From: an uncultured SAR92 cluster bacterium
Lineage (GTDB): Bacteria > Pseudomonadota > Gammaproteobacteria > Pseudomonadales > Porticoccaceae
Assembly (NCBI GenBank): GCA_902527245.1
Contig: CABZOI010000001.1
Coordinates: 221,267-285,266, forward strand
Reading direction: 5' to 3'
Length of the DNA stretch: 64,000 nt
This document shows positions 1 to 8,461 of the stretch, piece by piece (position 1 is the first letter of the stretch; every line of letters starts with the position of its first letter). The position numbers and the translations under genes were made by a program. Below the pieces are notes generated by a model. It saw nothing but the letters and a program-made list of their open reading frames with translations. It was not told the DNA's origin and did no database searches.

Positions 1-687
1 CGAATGGGTGTTATCTATAAACCACTGGATAGCATGTCTATTTATTACAGTTACAGCGAAGGTTTTTCACCGAGATCGGGTGAACAATACAAGAGCTTAT
101 CAGGAGGATCGCCAGGTTCTGGTGAAACTTTAAGGCCTGATTATTTTGAAAATATGGAATTGGGAGTAAAAGTCGATTTGAGCTCGGATCTCAGTTTGAC
201 CGCAGCTTATTTTGATAGCAAGGCTGATAAAGCGGGATACGATGGATCAAGTGCTGAGTATATAGTTGAGAGAGGTATTGTTGTCGATGGCATTGAGCTC
301 GAGCTAAAAGGAAAAATTAATGACAAACTTGACCTAACTTTTGGCTACACGAACATGGGTGGCAAGAACGGCTCAAAAGATGCCAGAGAAATTCCTGAAA
401 CAATGTACTCACTTTGGGCAAATTATGAAGTCAATTCCAATCTTGGTTTAGCTTTTGGTTTAATGCACCAAGGTGAATCTTTAATTAAGGATGGTAGTTC
501 ACAAATGCTGCCCGATTATACGAGATTTGATGCGGCAGCTTATTACATGCTTTCTGATGACTTTAGAATCCAAGTAAATTTTGAAAATTTAACAGATGAG
601 CTTTATTTTCCTCACTCTCATAGCACTCACCAAGCTTCAGTTGGAAGAGAGAGAAATATAAGATTTTCATTAGTAAGAAATTTTTAA
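1..687 (+). CDS. TonB-dependent outer-membrane receptor, C-terminal part
   Basis: The reading frame is open from base 1, so the gene starts before the window; about 228 residues remain. They read as the last beta-strands of a TonB-dependent receptor: alternating polar/hydrophobic strands, a Y-x-Y-S-E-G-F strand near the start, a late strand with N-F-E-N-L-T-D-E-L-Y-F (the usual 'NLFD..Y' position), and a final strand ending in Phe, the typical signal for the BAM assembly complex. The family imports siderophores, vitamin B12 or other nutrients using TonB energy. The substrate cannot be told because the plug domain is outside the window; siderophore-type is a guess from the C-terminal style. 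A hairpin lies just downstream. Confidence 0.85.
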   Translation, partial: RMGVIYKPLDSMSIYYSYSEGFSPRSGEQYKSLSGGSPGSGETLRPDYFENMELGVKVDLSSDLSLTAAYFDSKADKAGYDGSSAEYIVERGIVVDGIELELKGKINDKLDLTFGYTNMGGKNGSKDAREIPETMYSLWANYEVNSNLGLAFGLMHQGESLIKDGSSQMLPDYTRFDAAAYYMLSDDFRIQVNFENLTDELYFPHSHSTHQASVGRERNIRFSLVRNF

Positions 688-728
688 TTAAACGAGTTCT
701 AAGCCGAGAAAAAAGAGTTAATTAGATT

Positions 729-757
729 GAGCGCTTGACCTATTCGGTTGAGCGTTT
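729..757. terminator. Hairpin between TonB receptor and Nudix gene, possible bidirectional terminator
   Basis: Bases 732-740 pair with 746-754 around a 5-nt loop, giving a nine-pair stem with two G-T wobbles; three weaker outer pairs can extend it to 729-757. It lies where two convergent genes end and overlaps the last codon and stop of the Nudix gene. The + strand tail has only a short T run; on the - strand a T-rich tail lies further out. Terminator function is inferred. Confidence 0.4.
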
Positions 758-1297
758 ACTCTTCCAAGGCCTTCTAATCTCCTCCCGGAAGATGGGAAAA
801 TTATTGTTACCTCGGTCGGAAAAATATCTATCTAATGCAACCTCAATCATTGGGAATGCGAGCTCTGGCCAAGGGATATCTTCTTCATTAAATAGCCTGA
901 CCTCAAGTGACTCTTCAGTAGCATGAAACGCTTTGTTTTCAAGCTCACCTTTGAAAAAGATATATACTTGGCTAATTTGAGGTATATCAAAAATGGCATA
1001 TAAAGTTGGATCCATAACACTTGCGCCAGTCTCTTCTTTACATTCTCTGATTGCACCTTCAAGGGTTGACTCCTCCATTTCATGAAAGCCAGCTGGCAGT
1101 GTCCAAAAACCTTGTCGTGGTTGAATAGCTCTCTTACAAAGTAGAACTTGATCCTGATAGGTTGGCAGAATCCCCACAACAGATTTTGGATTCTGATAAT
1201 GAATTTTGCTACATTTTTCACAAACAAAACGCAGACGATTATCGCCCTTTGGAATTTCAAGTTTCGTATTTGCGCCGCAGTCAGGACAGAATTTCAT
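740..1297 (-). CDS. Nudix hydrolase with N-terminal zinc ribbon
   Basis: About 185 residues. The N-terminus holds a C-x2-C...C-x2-C zinc ribbon (CPDCG, then CEKC), followed by a Nudix fold with a full Nudix box: G-x5-E-x7-R-E-x2-E-E-x-G around residues 70-95. The zinc-ribbon-plus-Nudix arrangement is a common family in marine proteobacteria and probably hydrolyses a nucleoside diphosphate derivative such as NADH or ADP-ribose; the exact substrate is unknown. I chose the ATG that begins MKFCPDCG; another ATG lies seven codons upstream (1318). It is transcribed away from a second Nudix gene, nudL, 40 bases off. Confidence 0.85.
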   Translation of the reverse strand: MKFCPDCGANTKLEIPKGDNRLRFVCEKCSKIHYQNPKSVVGILPTYQDQVLLCKRAIQPRQGFWTLPAGFHEMEESTLEGAIRECKEETGASVMDPTLYAIFDIPQISQVYIFFKGELENKAFHATEESLEVRLFNEEDIPWPELAFPMIEVALDRYFSDRGNNNFPIFREEIRRPWKSKRSTE

Positions 1298-1325
1298 AGA
1301 TCGCTCATAGATTACCATTTTTCAG

Positions 1326-1331
1326 TATAAT
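1326..1331 (+). promoter_or_regulatory. Candidate -10 box of nudL (possible leaderless transcript)
   Basis: A perfect TATAAT lies only 6 nt upstream of the nudL ATG at 1338, so transcription would begin at or next to the start codon. No convincing -35 hexamer is visible, and no Shine-Dalgarno sequence precedes this ATG. Either the mRNA is leaderless or the match is chance. Confidence 0.35.
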
Positions 1332-1337
1332 GCACTT

Positions 1338-1940
1338 ATGATCCCACAGATAGTAGAGCGACTGAGTAAATTTCCAGTTATTGAAAATTGTCCGAGCAAA
1401 AACAGAAAAAGAAACTCAGCTGCCGTGCTTGTAATTTTAAAAGATTTTAATAGCGAGCCCGCCTTGCTCCTTACAAAAAGATCAAAAAACTTAAGACATC
1501 ATGCTGGTCAAGTAGCATTTCCCGGAGGCATGTGGGAGGAAGATGATCAGTCTTTACTTCAAACTGCCGTTAGAGAGGCGAGCGAGGAAATTGGGTTATC
1601 TGCTGAATCTATCGAGTGTTTTGCAATGATGCCAAAAGCCTCGCCTTGGCGGCGAGACATAGATGTGACACCTTTTATATCTAGAGCAGTGGAGCCTTTA
1701 AATTTAAAACCTAATGTTAATGAGATAGAGGCAATATTTGACGTGCCGCTGCAACACTTTCTTGATATTAAAAATTATCAATACAAAAGTATGAGCTTGC
1801 TTGGAGGTTATCGCGATGCCAACTTTCAACTACCTTTTATTGAGTATAAGGGCAATCAAATTTGGGGGTTCACGCTTAAAGTAATTACAGATTTAGTTGC
1901 GTTGATATCGGACGAACCGTTAGCATCAATTTGGAAATGA
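1338..1940 (+). CDS. nudL: CoA pyrophosphatase, NudL/YeaB-type Nudix hydrolase
   Basis: 200 residues, normal for NudL. It carries the CoA-specific signature L-R-x-H-x-G-Q-V-A-F-P-G-G (residues ~52-65), immediately followed by the Nudix box with R-E-A-S-E-E-I-G. The family cleaves coenzyme A to 4'-phosphopantetheine and 3',5'-ADP in the cytoplasm. It is divergent from the zinc-ribbon Nudix gene and is followed 30 bases later by a gamma carbonic anhydrase on the same strand, so the two may be cotranscribed. Confidence 0.9.
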   Translation: MIPQIVERLSKFPVIENCPSKNRKRNSAAVLVILKDFNSEPALLLTKRSKNLRHHAGQVAFPGGMWEEDDQSLLQTAVREASEEIGLSAESIECFAMMPKASPWRRDIDVTPFISRAVEPLNLKPNVNEIEAIFDVPLQHFLDIKNYQYKSMSLLGGYRDANFQLPFIEYKGNQIWGFTLKVITDLVALISDEPLASIWK

Positions 1941-1970
1941 ATTTCATAACAACATATATATGAGGCGGTG

Positions 1971-2489
1971 ATGATTTACCAACTAGGACAAGATAAACCA
2001 GATATTCATGAGAGTGTTTTTGTGGCTGAGAGTGCTGACGTTATTGGTAAGGTGATTTTAAAAAAGCAATCCAGCGTTTGGTTTAATGCAGTCATTAGAG
2101 CAGACCTTGATCAGATTGAGATAGGTGAAAGAACAAATATTCAAGATGGAGCTGTTCTTCATGTAGATCCTAATCAGCCGATGTTCATTGGAAATGATGT
2201 AACTATCGGACATCAAGCTATGGTCCATGGTAAGAGCATCGGTGATAGGACACTGATTGGTATTCACGCTGTCATCCTTGAGGGTGCAAGTATTGGGAAA
2301 GATTGTCTGATTGCGGCAAACGCTTTAGTTAAATCAAATGCGGTGATACCTGATGGTTCTATGGTGGTCGGCTCTCCCGGTAAAATAATCAAAGAGATTG
2401 ATGAGAGAATGAAGTTAATGATAGCTGCAGGGGCATCGGTTTACGTTAAGAAGGCGGCAGAAATGTGTTCTAGTCTTGTAAAGCTATAG
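1971..2489 (+). CDS. Gamma-class carbonic anhydrase family protein (YrdA/PaaY-like)
   Basis: 172 residues with hexapeptide repeats of a left-handed beta-helix (for example I-G-K-D-C-L-I-A-A-N-A). Zinc-ligand histidines occur in VLHVD and in GHQAMVHG, the typical H-x4-H pair. The family forms trimers; some members hydrate CO2, many have no proven activity. An ATG at 1971 directly follows a GTG at 1968; the GAGG at 1962-1965 sits 5 nt before the ATG, so I use the ATG. It is the downstream partner of nudL and ends tail to tail with corB, 20 bases away. Confidence 0.88.
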   Translation: MIYQLGQDKPDIHESVFVAESADVIGKVILKKQSSVWFNAVIRADLDQIEIGERTNIQDGAVLHVDPNQPMFIGNDVTIGHQAMVHGKSIGDRTLIGIHAVILEGASIGKDCLIAANALVKSNAVIPDGSMVVGSPGKIIKEIDERMKLMIAAGASVYVKKAAEMCSSLVKL

Positions 2490-2508
2490 TTTTTTTTGAC
2501 TGATTTAT

Positions 2509-3795
2509 TTAAGTAGTTTTACTAATGTCTGTCAGTTTCGATACTAATACTTTTTTAACCATCGCTCCCTCAATGGTGTTAGTCTCAAAACAATAATTGT
2601 CTATTAGAAAGCTTATATTTCCGTCTGGAATATTCTCTAATTGTTCCAAAACTAACCCATTTAGCGTTTTTGGACCATCAGTAGGCAACACCCATCCAGT
2701 CGCTTTGTTAATTTCTCGAATTGTTGCACCACCATCTATTTCGAATTTATCTGGGGATAACTGATGAATTTCGTCCGCTTGATCTGCAACATCGGTTGTA
2801 AAGTCTCCAACGATTTCTTCTAAGATATCTTCAAGAGTAACTAAGCCTTGTACTTCACCATACTCATCGACAACAACACCGAAACGTCGTTTTTTATCGC
2901 GAAAGTTTAAAATTTGATCCATTAAAGAGGTGCTTTCAGGAACAAAATATGCAGTTTCAGACAATTGTTTTATCAATTTTTTAGAAATATTTTCAGCTTT
3001 TAATAAATGATGTGCTTTGCGAGTGTTAAAGACTCCAATAATATTATTTATATCCCCTTTATAGAGAGGCTGCCTTGTATACTCAGAATCTAAAATAGCC
3101 GTCATCACTGAGTTGATAGGTTCCTCTAAGTCTATTCCCTGCATTTCGTTTCTTGGAATCATTATGTCTTCAATCGTAATGTTTTCAAGATCTAATATTC
3201 CTTTCAACATTCCCTGATTATTGCTAGATAATTTATGACTGGACAGATCAACCAAAGATTTTAATTCTTCAGAATCTAAACCATCATCTCTGTCTTTTTT
3301 TGGATCAAAGCCTAATAATGAGATTAAAAAGTTAGTGCACTTGTTTACTAAGATAATTAGTGGAACCATAAGTTGCATCAATGGACGTAAAATATGACTC
3401 GCCCTAAATGCAAACCATTCTGGATTTTGCGCAGCTATTGTTTTCGGCGTTACCTCGGAAAAAACTAACACTAAAATAGTCAATGAGGCGGTTGCAACCC
3501 ATGGTGCTGCAGCCTCTCCCACATAAATTATTGCAAGCATGTTTGCGATAATTGCAGCCAGGATATTGACAGCATTATTACCAATTAAGATCAATCCTAT
3601 TAATCTGTCAGGTCTTTTTAAAAGCTTCGCAGCTCTTCGAGCGCCCGAGCTCTTTTTCTGCTGATGTTTTAACCTGTAACGATTGAGCGCCATCATTCCA
3701 GTCTCTGAACCAGAAAAAAATGCTGATAATATAAGTAATATTACTAATAAAACCCACAGGACAGTGGGGTCTGTGCTGTTCAAAAATTTGTCCAA
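2509..3795 (-). CDS. CNNM/CorB family transporter, DUF21 plus CBS pair plus CorC domain (YfjD-like)
   Basis: 428 residues. The N-terminal DUF21 membrane domain (about residues 10-170) carries F-F-S-G-S-E-T-G-M-M and several membrane helices; then come a CBS pair (~190-330, with VVVDEYGEVQGLVTLEDILE) and a C-terminal CorC/HlyC domain. Related CNNM/CorB proteins export Mg2+ or Co2+ across the inner membrane. The start is a TTG: no ATG or GTG is in frame upstream, and this start gives the length and N-terminus expected from E. coli YfjD. The order corB-ypjD facing ffh matches E. coli yfjD-ypjD-ffh. Confidence 0.9.
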   Translation of the reverse strand: MDKFLNSTDPTVLWVLLVILLILSAFFSGSETGMMALNRYRLKHQQKKSSGARRAAKLLKRPDRLIGLILIGNNAVNILAAIIANMLAIIYVGEAAAPWVATASLTILVLVFSEVTPKTIAAQNPEWFAFRASHILRPLMQLMVPLIILVNKCTNFLISLLGFDPKKDRDDGLDSEELKSLVDLSSHKLSSNNQGMLKGILDLENITIEDIMIPRNEMQGIDLEEPINSVMTAILDSEYTRQPLYKGDINNIIGVFNTRKAHHLLKAENISKKLIKQLSETAYFVPESTSLMDQILNFRDKKRRFGVVVDEYGEVQGLVTLEDILEEIVGDFTTDVADQADEIHQLSPDKFEIDGGATIREINKATGWVLPTDGPKTLNGLVLEQLENIPDGNISFLIDNYCFETNTIEGAMVKKVLVSKLTDISKTT

Positions 3796-3849
3796 GTTAT
3801 TAAAACATGCATATGTTGAATTAGTTGCAGAGAATTAGCAACCACGTTT

Positions 3850-4638
3850 TTAAATTAATAAAAACTCTATGACTATTTTGCTACCCACATAAGCCATTAG
3901 AATTGAGATAAATCCTGCCCAAGTCCAGCCGATAGCGGTATTACCTCTCCATCCTTTGTTGTATCTGCCCCATAGTAGAATTATAAAAGTTATCCACGCG
4001 ATGAAGCTTAGTGTTACTTTGTGTAAAAGTTTTTGTTCGAATAGGTTCTCATAAAATAAGAAACCAGAACCCAAGGATAATGTAAGAAGAATGACACCAA
4101 TCCATATAAGCTGAAAAAGAAAATTCTCCATTGTTTGAAGAGGAGGGAAAGATTTTATTAAAAAGTTTTGATTTTTTTGTTTGAGTTGTAAGTGATAGTA
4201 CCCAGTCATCATAGAGTGAAGTGCTGCGATTGCCAAAAAGCTGTAGGAAAGAAATGATATGATGATATGTGACTGAACAAATGCAGATAAATTAGTGAGT
4301 GTTTTTGTTGGTTCGACAAAGTGCCCCATCAGAAGGCTAAATGTCGATATGGGAAATAAAACCAAAAACATGCTATGTAATGATTTATTAAAGCTAGAGA
4401 TAAAAATTACGGCATTAATGATAAACGCAATCAGAGTAAACGTTTTAAACAAACTTAGATCCAGCCCATTATCGATTAGCATCAAATCACTTAGAGAAAC
4501 CATGTGTAATATGAGAACTACTCCGAGACTGCGTTGAAAATATTTAATTTTATTCTCAGGAGTTTTAATTAAATTCAGCAAAAGGTAAAAAAAGCAAATT
4601 ACGTAAGCTAGAATTGTAATTATTAAGATTGATGGCAT
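3850..4638 (-). CDS. ypjD: YpjD/CcsA-like inner-membrane protein
   Basis: 262 residues, eight or so predicted membrane helices, with a CcsA/HemX-type cytochrome c assembly domain (conserved His residues in the middle helices, e.g. QSHIIISF and ALHSMM). The role in cytochrome or heme handling is inferred from the domain; E. coli YpjD is poorly characterised. It lies head to head with ffh and just upstream of corB, with 54 bases between. A palindrome resembling a Fur box sits in the divergent region it shares with ffh. Confidence 0.85.
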   Translation of the reverse strand: MPSILIITILAYVICFFYLLLNLIKTPENKIKYFQRSLGVVLILHMVSLSDLMLIDNGLDLSLFKTFTLIAFIINAVIFISSFNKSLHSMFLVLFPISTFSLLMGHFVEPTKTLTNLSAFVQSHIIISFLSYSFLAIAALHSMMTGYYHLQLKQKNQNFLIKSFPPLQTMENFLFQLIWIGVILLTLSLGSGFLFYENLFEQKLLHKVTLSFIAWITFIILLWGRYNKGWRGNTAIGWTWAGFISILMAYVGSKIVIEFLLI

Positions 4639-4678
4639 AGTGCGTAAGATTAATAGCTAATACCATTAGTTTGTCATA

Positions 4679-4702
4679 TTCAGCTTTGATGTTGAAGCTG
4701 AA
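4679..4702. repeat. 8-bp perfect inverted repeat in the ypjD/ffh divergent region
   Basis: TTCAGCTT at 4679-4686 is exactly complementary to AAGCTGAA at 4695-4702, with an 8-nt loop. It directly abuts the Fur-like palindrome at 4704-4718. It could be an operator or a hairpin in one of the leaders. There is no T tract, so it is not an obvious terminator. Confidence 0.5.
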
Positions 4703-4703
4703 A

Positions 4704-4718
4704 TGATAATTGTTATCA
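4704..4718. promoter_or_regulatory. Fur-box-like palindrome
   Basis: TGATAAT-T-GTTATCA matches the 7-1-7 Fur consensus TGATAAT-N-ATTATCA at 13 of 14 specified positions. It lies 30 bases before the ffh start and 66 bases before the ypjD start, where it could control either promoter. A target such as ypjD (CcsA-like) would fit iron control better than ffh. The match is visible; the regulation is inferred, and A+T-rich DNA raises the chance of coincidence. Confidence 0.4.
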
Positions 4719-4747
4719 ACAAAATTCACATTAAGTGGGAAATTAAA

Positions 4748-6136
4748 ATGGCAATATTTGCGAGTCTTTCTGAAAAACTGAGTAGCAGTATTAAGAAAAT
4801 CTCTGGTAAGGCAAGTCTTAGTGAAAAAAATATCCAAGATACACTCAGGGAAGTTCGAATAGCTTTATTGGAGGCTGATGTCGCTCTTCCAGTGGTCAAA
4901 AACTTTTTGAGTGATGTAAAGGATCGAGCTTTAGGAACTGAGGTGTCGAGTAGCTTGGATCCAGGGCAACAATTTCTAAAGATTGTTAGAAACGAACTTG
5001 AGTTGTTGATGGGAGAGAAAAATGAATCTCTCGATTTAAAAGATTCTCCTCCTTCTATAATTATGATGGCAGGTTTACAAGGTGCAGGTAAGACCACCTC
5101 AGCTGCCAAGCTTGCCAAGTATCTAAAGATTGAGAAAAGAAAAAATATAATGATGGTATCAACAGATATTTATCGTCCTGCAGCGATAGAGCAGCTCAGA
5201 ATTTTGTCTGAGGAAGTAGATGTAGACTTCTTTCAGAGTCGAGCAAGCCAGAAACCAAAAGATATATTAAATGCGGCTATTGCTGCAGCTAAAAAACAGT
5301 TTATTGATGTACTTATTATCGACACTGCAGGTAGATTGCATATTGATAATGAAATGATGAGTGAGTTAAAAGACTTAACCGCCGTTGCAAACCCTGCAGA
5401 GTTACTTTTCGTTATTGATGCTATGATCGGCCAAGACGCTGTTAATACAGCAAAGGTATTCAATGACAGCTTACCATTATCTGGCGTGATATTAACAAAG
5501 GTAGATGGCGATACGAGAGGTGGTGCTGCACTGTCTGTCAGACAGATAACTGGAAAACCAATTAAATTTTTAGGTGTTGGTGAAAAGACAGACGCTTTGG
5601 AGCCTTTTTATCCAGATAGATTGGCTTCTAGAATACTTGGCATGGGCGATATGCTCTCGCTAATTGAAGAAGTTGAGCGCAAAGTAGATAAAGTAAAAGC
5701 AGATAAATTAGCTAGTAAAGTCGTAAAAGGTAAACGTTTTGATTTGGATGATTTAAGAGATCAGCTGCAGCAGATGAAGAATATGGGGGGAATGTCTAGT
5801 ATGCTAGAAAAGTTACCCGGTGCAGCTAGCATGGCGCATTTAGCTCAAAATTCTCAAGTAAATAATCAATTCGATAAGATGCAATATATTCTTGATTCTA
5901 TGACACCCCATGAAAGAAAGTTTCCAGATGTTTTGAATGGATCTAGAAAGCGGCGTATAACGACCGGATCTGGTACTTCTATTCAGGATTTAAATAGGTT
6001 AATCAAGCAGCATAAGCAAATGAGCAAAATGATGAAGAAGATGAAGGGTAAAGGCATGCAAAATATGATGCGAAATATGAGTGGCATGATGAATCAAGGC
6101 GGTAATTTATTAGGTAAAGGATTTCCAAAATTTTAA
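4748..6136 (+). CDS. ffh: Signal recognition particle protein Ffh
   Basis: 462 residues, the normal length. N domain (1-~90), GTPase G domain with P-loop GLQGAGKTT at residues 109-117 and DTAGR, TKVDGD and GVGEK motifs, then a methionine-rich M domain that ends in runs of MMKKMKGK and MMRNMSGMM and binds 4.5S RNA and signal sequences. It directs nascent membrane proteins to FtsY. The frame extends 15 codons upstream, but MAIFASL is the conserved start and has a GTGGGA-type ribosome site. It is followed by the rpsP operon, as in many gammaproteobacteria. Confidence 0.97.
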   Translation: MAIFASLSEKLSSSIKKISGKASLSEKNIQDTLREVRIALLEADVALPVVKNFLSDVKDRALGTEVSSSLDPGQQFLKIVRNELELLMGEKNESLDLKDSPPSIIMMAGLQGAGKTTSAAKLAKYLKIEKRKNIMMVSTDIYRPAAIEQLRILSEEVDVDFFQSRASQKPKDILNAAIAAAKKQFIDVLIIDTAGRLHIDNEMMSELKDLTAVANPAELLFVIDAMIGQDAVNTAKVFNDSLPLSGVILTKVDGDTRGGAALSVRQITGKPIKFLGVGEKTDALEPFYPDRLASRILGMGDMLSLIEEVERKVDKVKADKLASKVVKGKRFDLDDLRDQLQQMKNMGGMSSMLEKLPGAASMAHLAQNSQVNNQFDKMQYILDSMTPHERKFPDVLNGSRKRRITTGSGTSIQDLNRLIKQHKQMSKMMKKMKGKGMQNMMRNMSGMMNQGGNLLGKGFPKF

Positions 6137-6225
6137 AATTTACGGGATTGCCTTTTTTATCAATTAGCAGTAAAAGTTGTTTCAATTATTCTGAATTTAG
6201 ACTAGAATCTCGACCCTTATTAGGC

Positions 6226-6259
6226 TTTGGGGCATTGCAGATGAACCGTGAAGCCCAAA
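6226..6259 (+). promoter_or_regulatory. rpsP leader hairpin
   Basis: TTTGGGGC (6226-6233) pairs with GCCCAAA (6253-6259), a seven-pair stem with one bulged G, just before the rpsP ribosome site (AGGA at 6265-6268). A TAGAAT at 6203-6208 could be the -10 box, which would put the hairpin near the 5' end of the mRNA. A 13-codon frame, ATG at 6241 to TAA at 6282, spans the 3' half of the stem and overlaps the rpsP ATG (6276). Autoregulation of the operon through this leader is a guess. Confidence 0.35.
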
Positions 6260-6275
6260 AATACAGGAAAAAGTT

Positions 6276-6527
6276 ATGGTAACAATCAGATTGTCTCGAG
6301 GCGGATCAAAGAAGCGCCCGTTTTATCATTTGACGGTGGCGGACTCCCGGAAAGCAAGAAATTCAAGATATATCGAAAGGGTGGGTTTTTTTAACCCAAT
6401 AGCTCGCGGTGGTGAAGAAAGGTTACGAGTCGACCTTGAACGTGTTGAGTATTGGTGTGGCCAAGGTGCGCAGCTTAGTGATCGAGTATCATCACTTGTC
6501 AAAGAGGCATCTAAGAAAGTCGCATAA
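6276..6527 (+). CDS. rpsP: 30S ribosomal protein S16
   Basis: 83 residues beginning [17 protein letters not shown] and containing ADSR and RVGFFNP, the standard S16 signatures. It binds 16S rRNA early in 30S assembly. First gene of rpsP-rimM-trmD-rplS, with 18 bases to rimM. AGGA lies 7 nt upstream of its ATG. Confidence 0.98.
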   Translation: MVTIRLSRGGSKKRPFYHLTVADSRKARNSRYIERVGFFNPIARGGEERLRVDLERVEYWCGQGAQLSDRVSSLVKEASKKVA

Positions 6528-6545
6528 CTTCAGCCTTAAGAAAAT

Positions 6546-7079
6546 ATGAATGATCTAACAAGTAGTACCATTATTGTTGGACAATTCGGCAGGCCTCATG
6601 GGATTAGAGGCTGGATAAATGTCAATTCTTATACTAGTGATCCCACGGCGTTGTTTCAGTTTGAATCACTATCTTCGAATTCTAATTTTTTCGATATCTT
6701 TTCATTCCAAGAATACACTGAGCATGGTTCTGGTTTTATAGCGAGAGTAAAGGATGTAGATAGTCGTGAAAAGGCAGAGGAATGGAAAAATAAATATATT
6801 TATGTATCGGATAAAGAAATGCCAAGTCTGGGTCTTGAGGAATATTATTGGTATCAACTTCTCGGACTTACTGTTCAAACAAAGCTAAATAAAGATAATC
6901 AGATACTTGGTAAGGTCGTATCAATAATTGAAACTGGTTCAAACGATGTTCTAGTTGTTCAGGGTGATGATAATAGTATTGATTTGAGAGAGCGAAGTAT
7001 CCCGTGTTCAAAAGAGTTTCTTGTTGATGTCAATCTTGATGATGCAATAATAACCGTAGCTTGGGATCCTTCGTTTTAA
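6546..7079 (+). CDS. rimM: Ribosome maturation factor RimM
   Basis: 177 residues. The N-terminal RimM barrel begins with the conserved GQFGRPHGIRGW segment (residues ~12-23), and the C-terminal PRC barrel contains EEYYWYQLLGL. RimM binds ribosomal protein S19 and helps mature the 30S head and 16S rRNA. It lies between rpsP and trmD in the standard operon, 21 bases before trmD. Confidence 0.96.
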   Translation: MNDLTSSTIIVGQFGRPHGIRGWINVNSYTSDPTALFQFESLSSNSNFFDIFSFQEYTEHGSGFIARVKDVDSREKAEEWKNKYIYVSDKEMPSLGLEEYYWYQLLGLTVQTKLNKDNQILGKVVSIIETGSNDVLVVQGDDNSIDLRERSIPCSKEFLVDVNLDDAIITVAWDPSF

Positions 7080-7100
7080 ATATATTATGAGAGATAGTTT

Positions 7101-7802
7101 ATGAGAGTTGCCGTCGTTACAATTTTTCCAGAAATGTTCGATGCTTTGACTGAGTATGGCGTTACGAGGCGGGCTTTTGAGAAGAATATTATAGAAATAA
7201 AATATTTCAACCCTCGAGATTTCACAGACGATATTCATAATTCGATAGATGATCGTCCTTACGGAGGTGGACCAGGAATGGTTATGTCACCAGAGCCGCT
7301 AAAAAATGCAATTGTTGAGGCGAAGCAATGGATTAATGGTAAGGTAAAAGTTATCTATCTCTCTCCTCAGGGCAAATTAATGAAACAATCGAGAATTAAG
7401 GCACTTTCAGAGGAAGAAAATCTGATATTCCTTGCAGGCCGCTATGAAGGTATTGATGAAAGAATAATTTTGAATTATGTTGATTACGAATTATCGATCG
7501 GAGATTATATTGTTAGTGGTGGCGAACTTCCGGCGATGGTAGTACTTGATGCAATAATAAGATATAAACCGGGTGTTTTGGGCAATGATGAATCAGTGCA
7601 TCAGGAGTCATTTTCTGAGGGAATTTTTGATTCGCCAAACTATACAAGGCCCGAGATATTTGAAAATATTCAGGTTCCAAAAGTACTCTTGTCAGGAGAC
7701 CACAAAAAAATTAAGGACTGGCGTCGCGCTCAAGCTATCACAAAGACAAAAAACACGAGACCTGATTTAGTAAGAGGTCATAATAACTACCAGTTAAGTT
7801 AA
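7101..7802 (+). CDS. trmD: tRNA (guanine37-N1)-methyltransferase TrmD
   Basis: 233 residues, slightly shorter than E. coli TrmD (255). The SPOUT fold is clear: N-terminal [12 protein letters not shown], the [13 protein letters not shown] loop, the GRYEGID segment and the trefoil-knot motif [14 protein letters not shown] that binds S-adenosylmethionine. It methylates G37 of tRNAs that read CNN and CGG codons, preventing frameshifts. Third gene of the operon. Confidence 0.97.
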   Translation: MRVAVVTIFPEMFDALTEYGVTRRAFEKNIIEIKYFNPRDFTDDIHNSIDDRPYGGGPGMVMSPEPLKNAIVEAKQWINGKVKVIYLSPQGKLMKQSRIKALSEEENLIFLAGRYEGIDERIILNYVDYELSIGDYIVSGGELPAMVVLDAIIRYKPGVLGNDESVHQESFSEGIFDSPNYTRPEIFENIQVPKVLLSGDHKKIKDWRRAQAITKTKNTRPDLVRGHNNYQLS

Positions 7803-7836
7803 AATCGCAAAAAACAGTTTAAATTTTATTTTTTAT

Positions 7837-7845
7837 TGCTACAAT
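7837..7845 (+). promoter_or_regulatory. Extended -10 promoter of rplS
   Basis: TG-C-TACAAT at 7837-7845 is an extended -10 element (TGnTACAAT) in the 73-bp gap between trmD and rplS, followed by a C-rich start region. The -35 region is poor, as is normal for extended -10 promoters. It would give rplS an internal promoter in addition to operon read-through. Confidence 0.5.
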
Positions 7846-7875
7846 ACCGCCCCTCTAAAGAGAGCCATAAAGATC

Positions 7876-8232
7876 ATGACAAATAAAAAAGCAATTATTG
7901 CAGAACTCGAAAAGGAGCAGATGACAAAAGAAATACCTGATTTTGGTCCGGGTGACACCGTTGTAGTGCAAGTTAAAGTAAAAGAGGGCTCTAGGGAAAG
8001 GTTACAGGCATTTGAGGGAGTTGTCTTAGCAAAAAAGAATAGACAACTAAATTCCTCTTTTACCGTCAGGAAGATCTCAAATGGGATAGGTGTGGAAAGA
8101 ACCTTTCAAACTTATAGCCCACTCTTAGATAAAATTGAGGTCAAACGTCGAGGGGCTGTCAGACGAGCAAAACTATATTATCTTAGAGAGCGTTCTGGAA
8201 AATCCGCCCGAATTAAAGAAAAGCTGAATTAA
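7876..8232 (+). CDS. rplS: 50S ribosomal protein L19
   Basis: 118 residues, normal length. Family motifs include [42 protein letters not shown] and [18 protein letters not shown]19 sits at the 30S-50S interface. Last gene of the operon; no clear intrinsic terminator follows, only a weak GCTTT/AAAGC repeat near 8248. Confidence 0.98.
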   Translation: MTNKKAIIAELEKEQMTKEIPDFGPGDTVVVQVKVKEGSRERLQAFEGVVLAKKNRQLNSSFTVRKISNGIGVERTFQTYSPLLDKIEVKRRGAVRRAKLYYLRERSGKSARIKEKLN

Positions 8233-8344
8233 ATAATTTCTTTCAAAGCTTTTTAAAGCATTCTTGGTTCTTAGATTCAAAGCGCTATTATTTAGCGGCT
8301 CTTTCAGTGACTTTTTTTAAATTTTCAAGATAATCTATTGAACG

Positions 8345-8437
8345 TAAACCTCACTGATTCCGTATTTTAGAGCCATCTTATAATAATGAATATTTAATCT
8401 CATGAGGTTTATTATGTTAAACAAATTCATTTGTTAA
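8345..8437 (+). promoter_or_regulatory. Candidate rnr promoter flanked by inverted repeats
   Basis: A perfect TATAAT (8379-8384) lies between the two arms of a 9-bp inverted repeat, TAAACCTCA at 8345-8353 and TGAGGTTTA at 8403-8411. A second palindrome follows: AACAAAT-TC-ATTTGTT at 8420-8435. Both lie upstream of the TTG start of rnr at 8462. They could be repressor sites or form RNA hairpins in the leader. An 11-codon frame (ATG 8402 to TAA 8437) also fits here. The repeats are seen directly; function is unknown. Confidence 0.4.
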
Positions 8438-8461
8438 ATTGAAAGATAAGGCATATTTAAT

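Noticed and set aside
8245..8260. GCTTT/AAAGC repeat after rplS considered as a terminator
   Set aside because: Loop of about two bases and no T tract; the structure is too weak to call.
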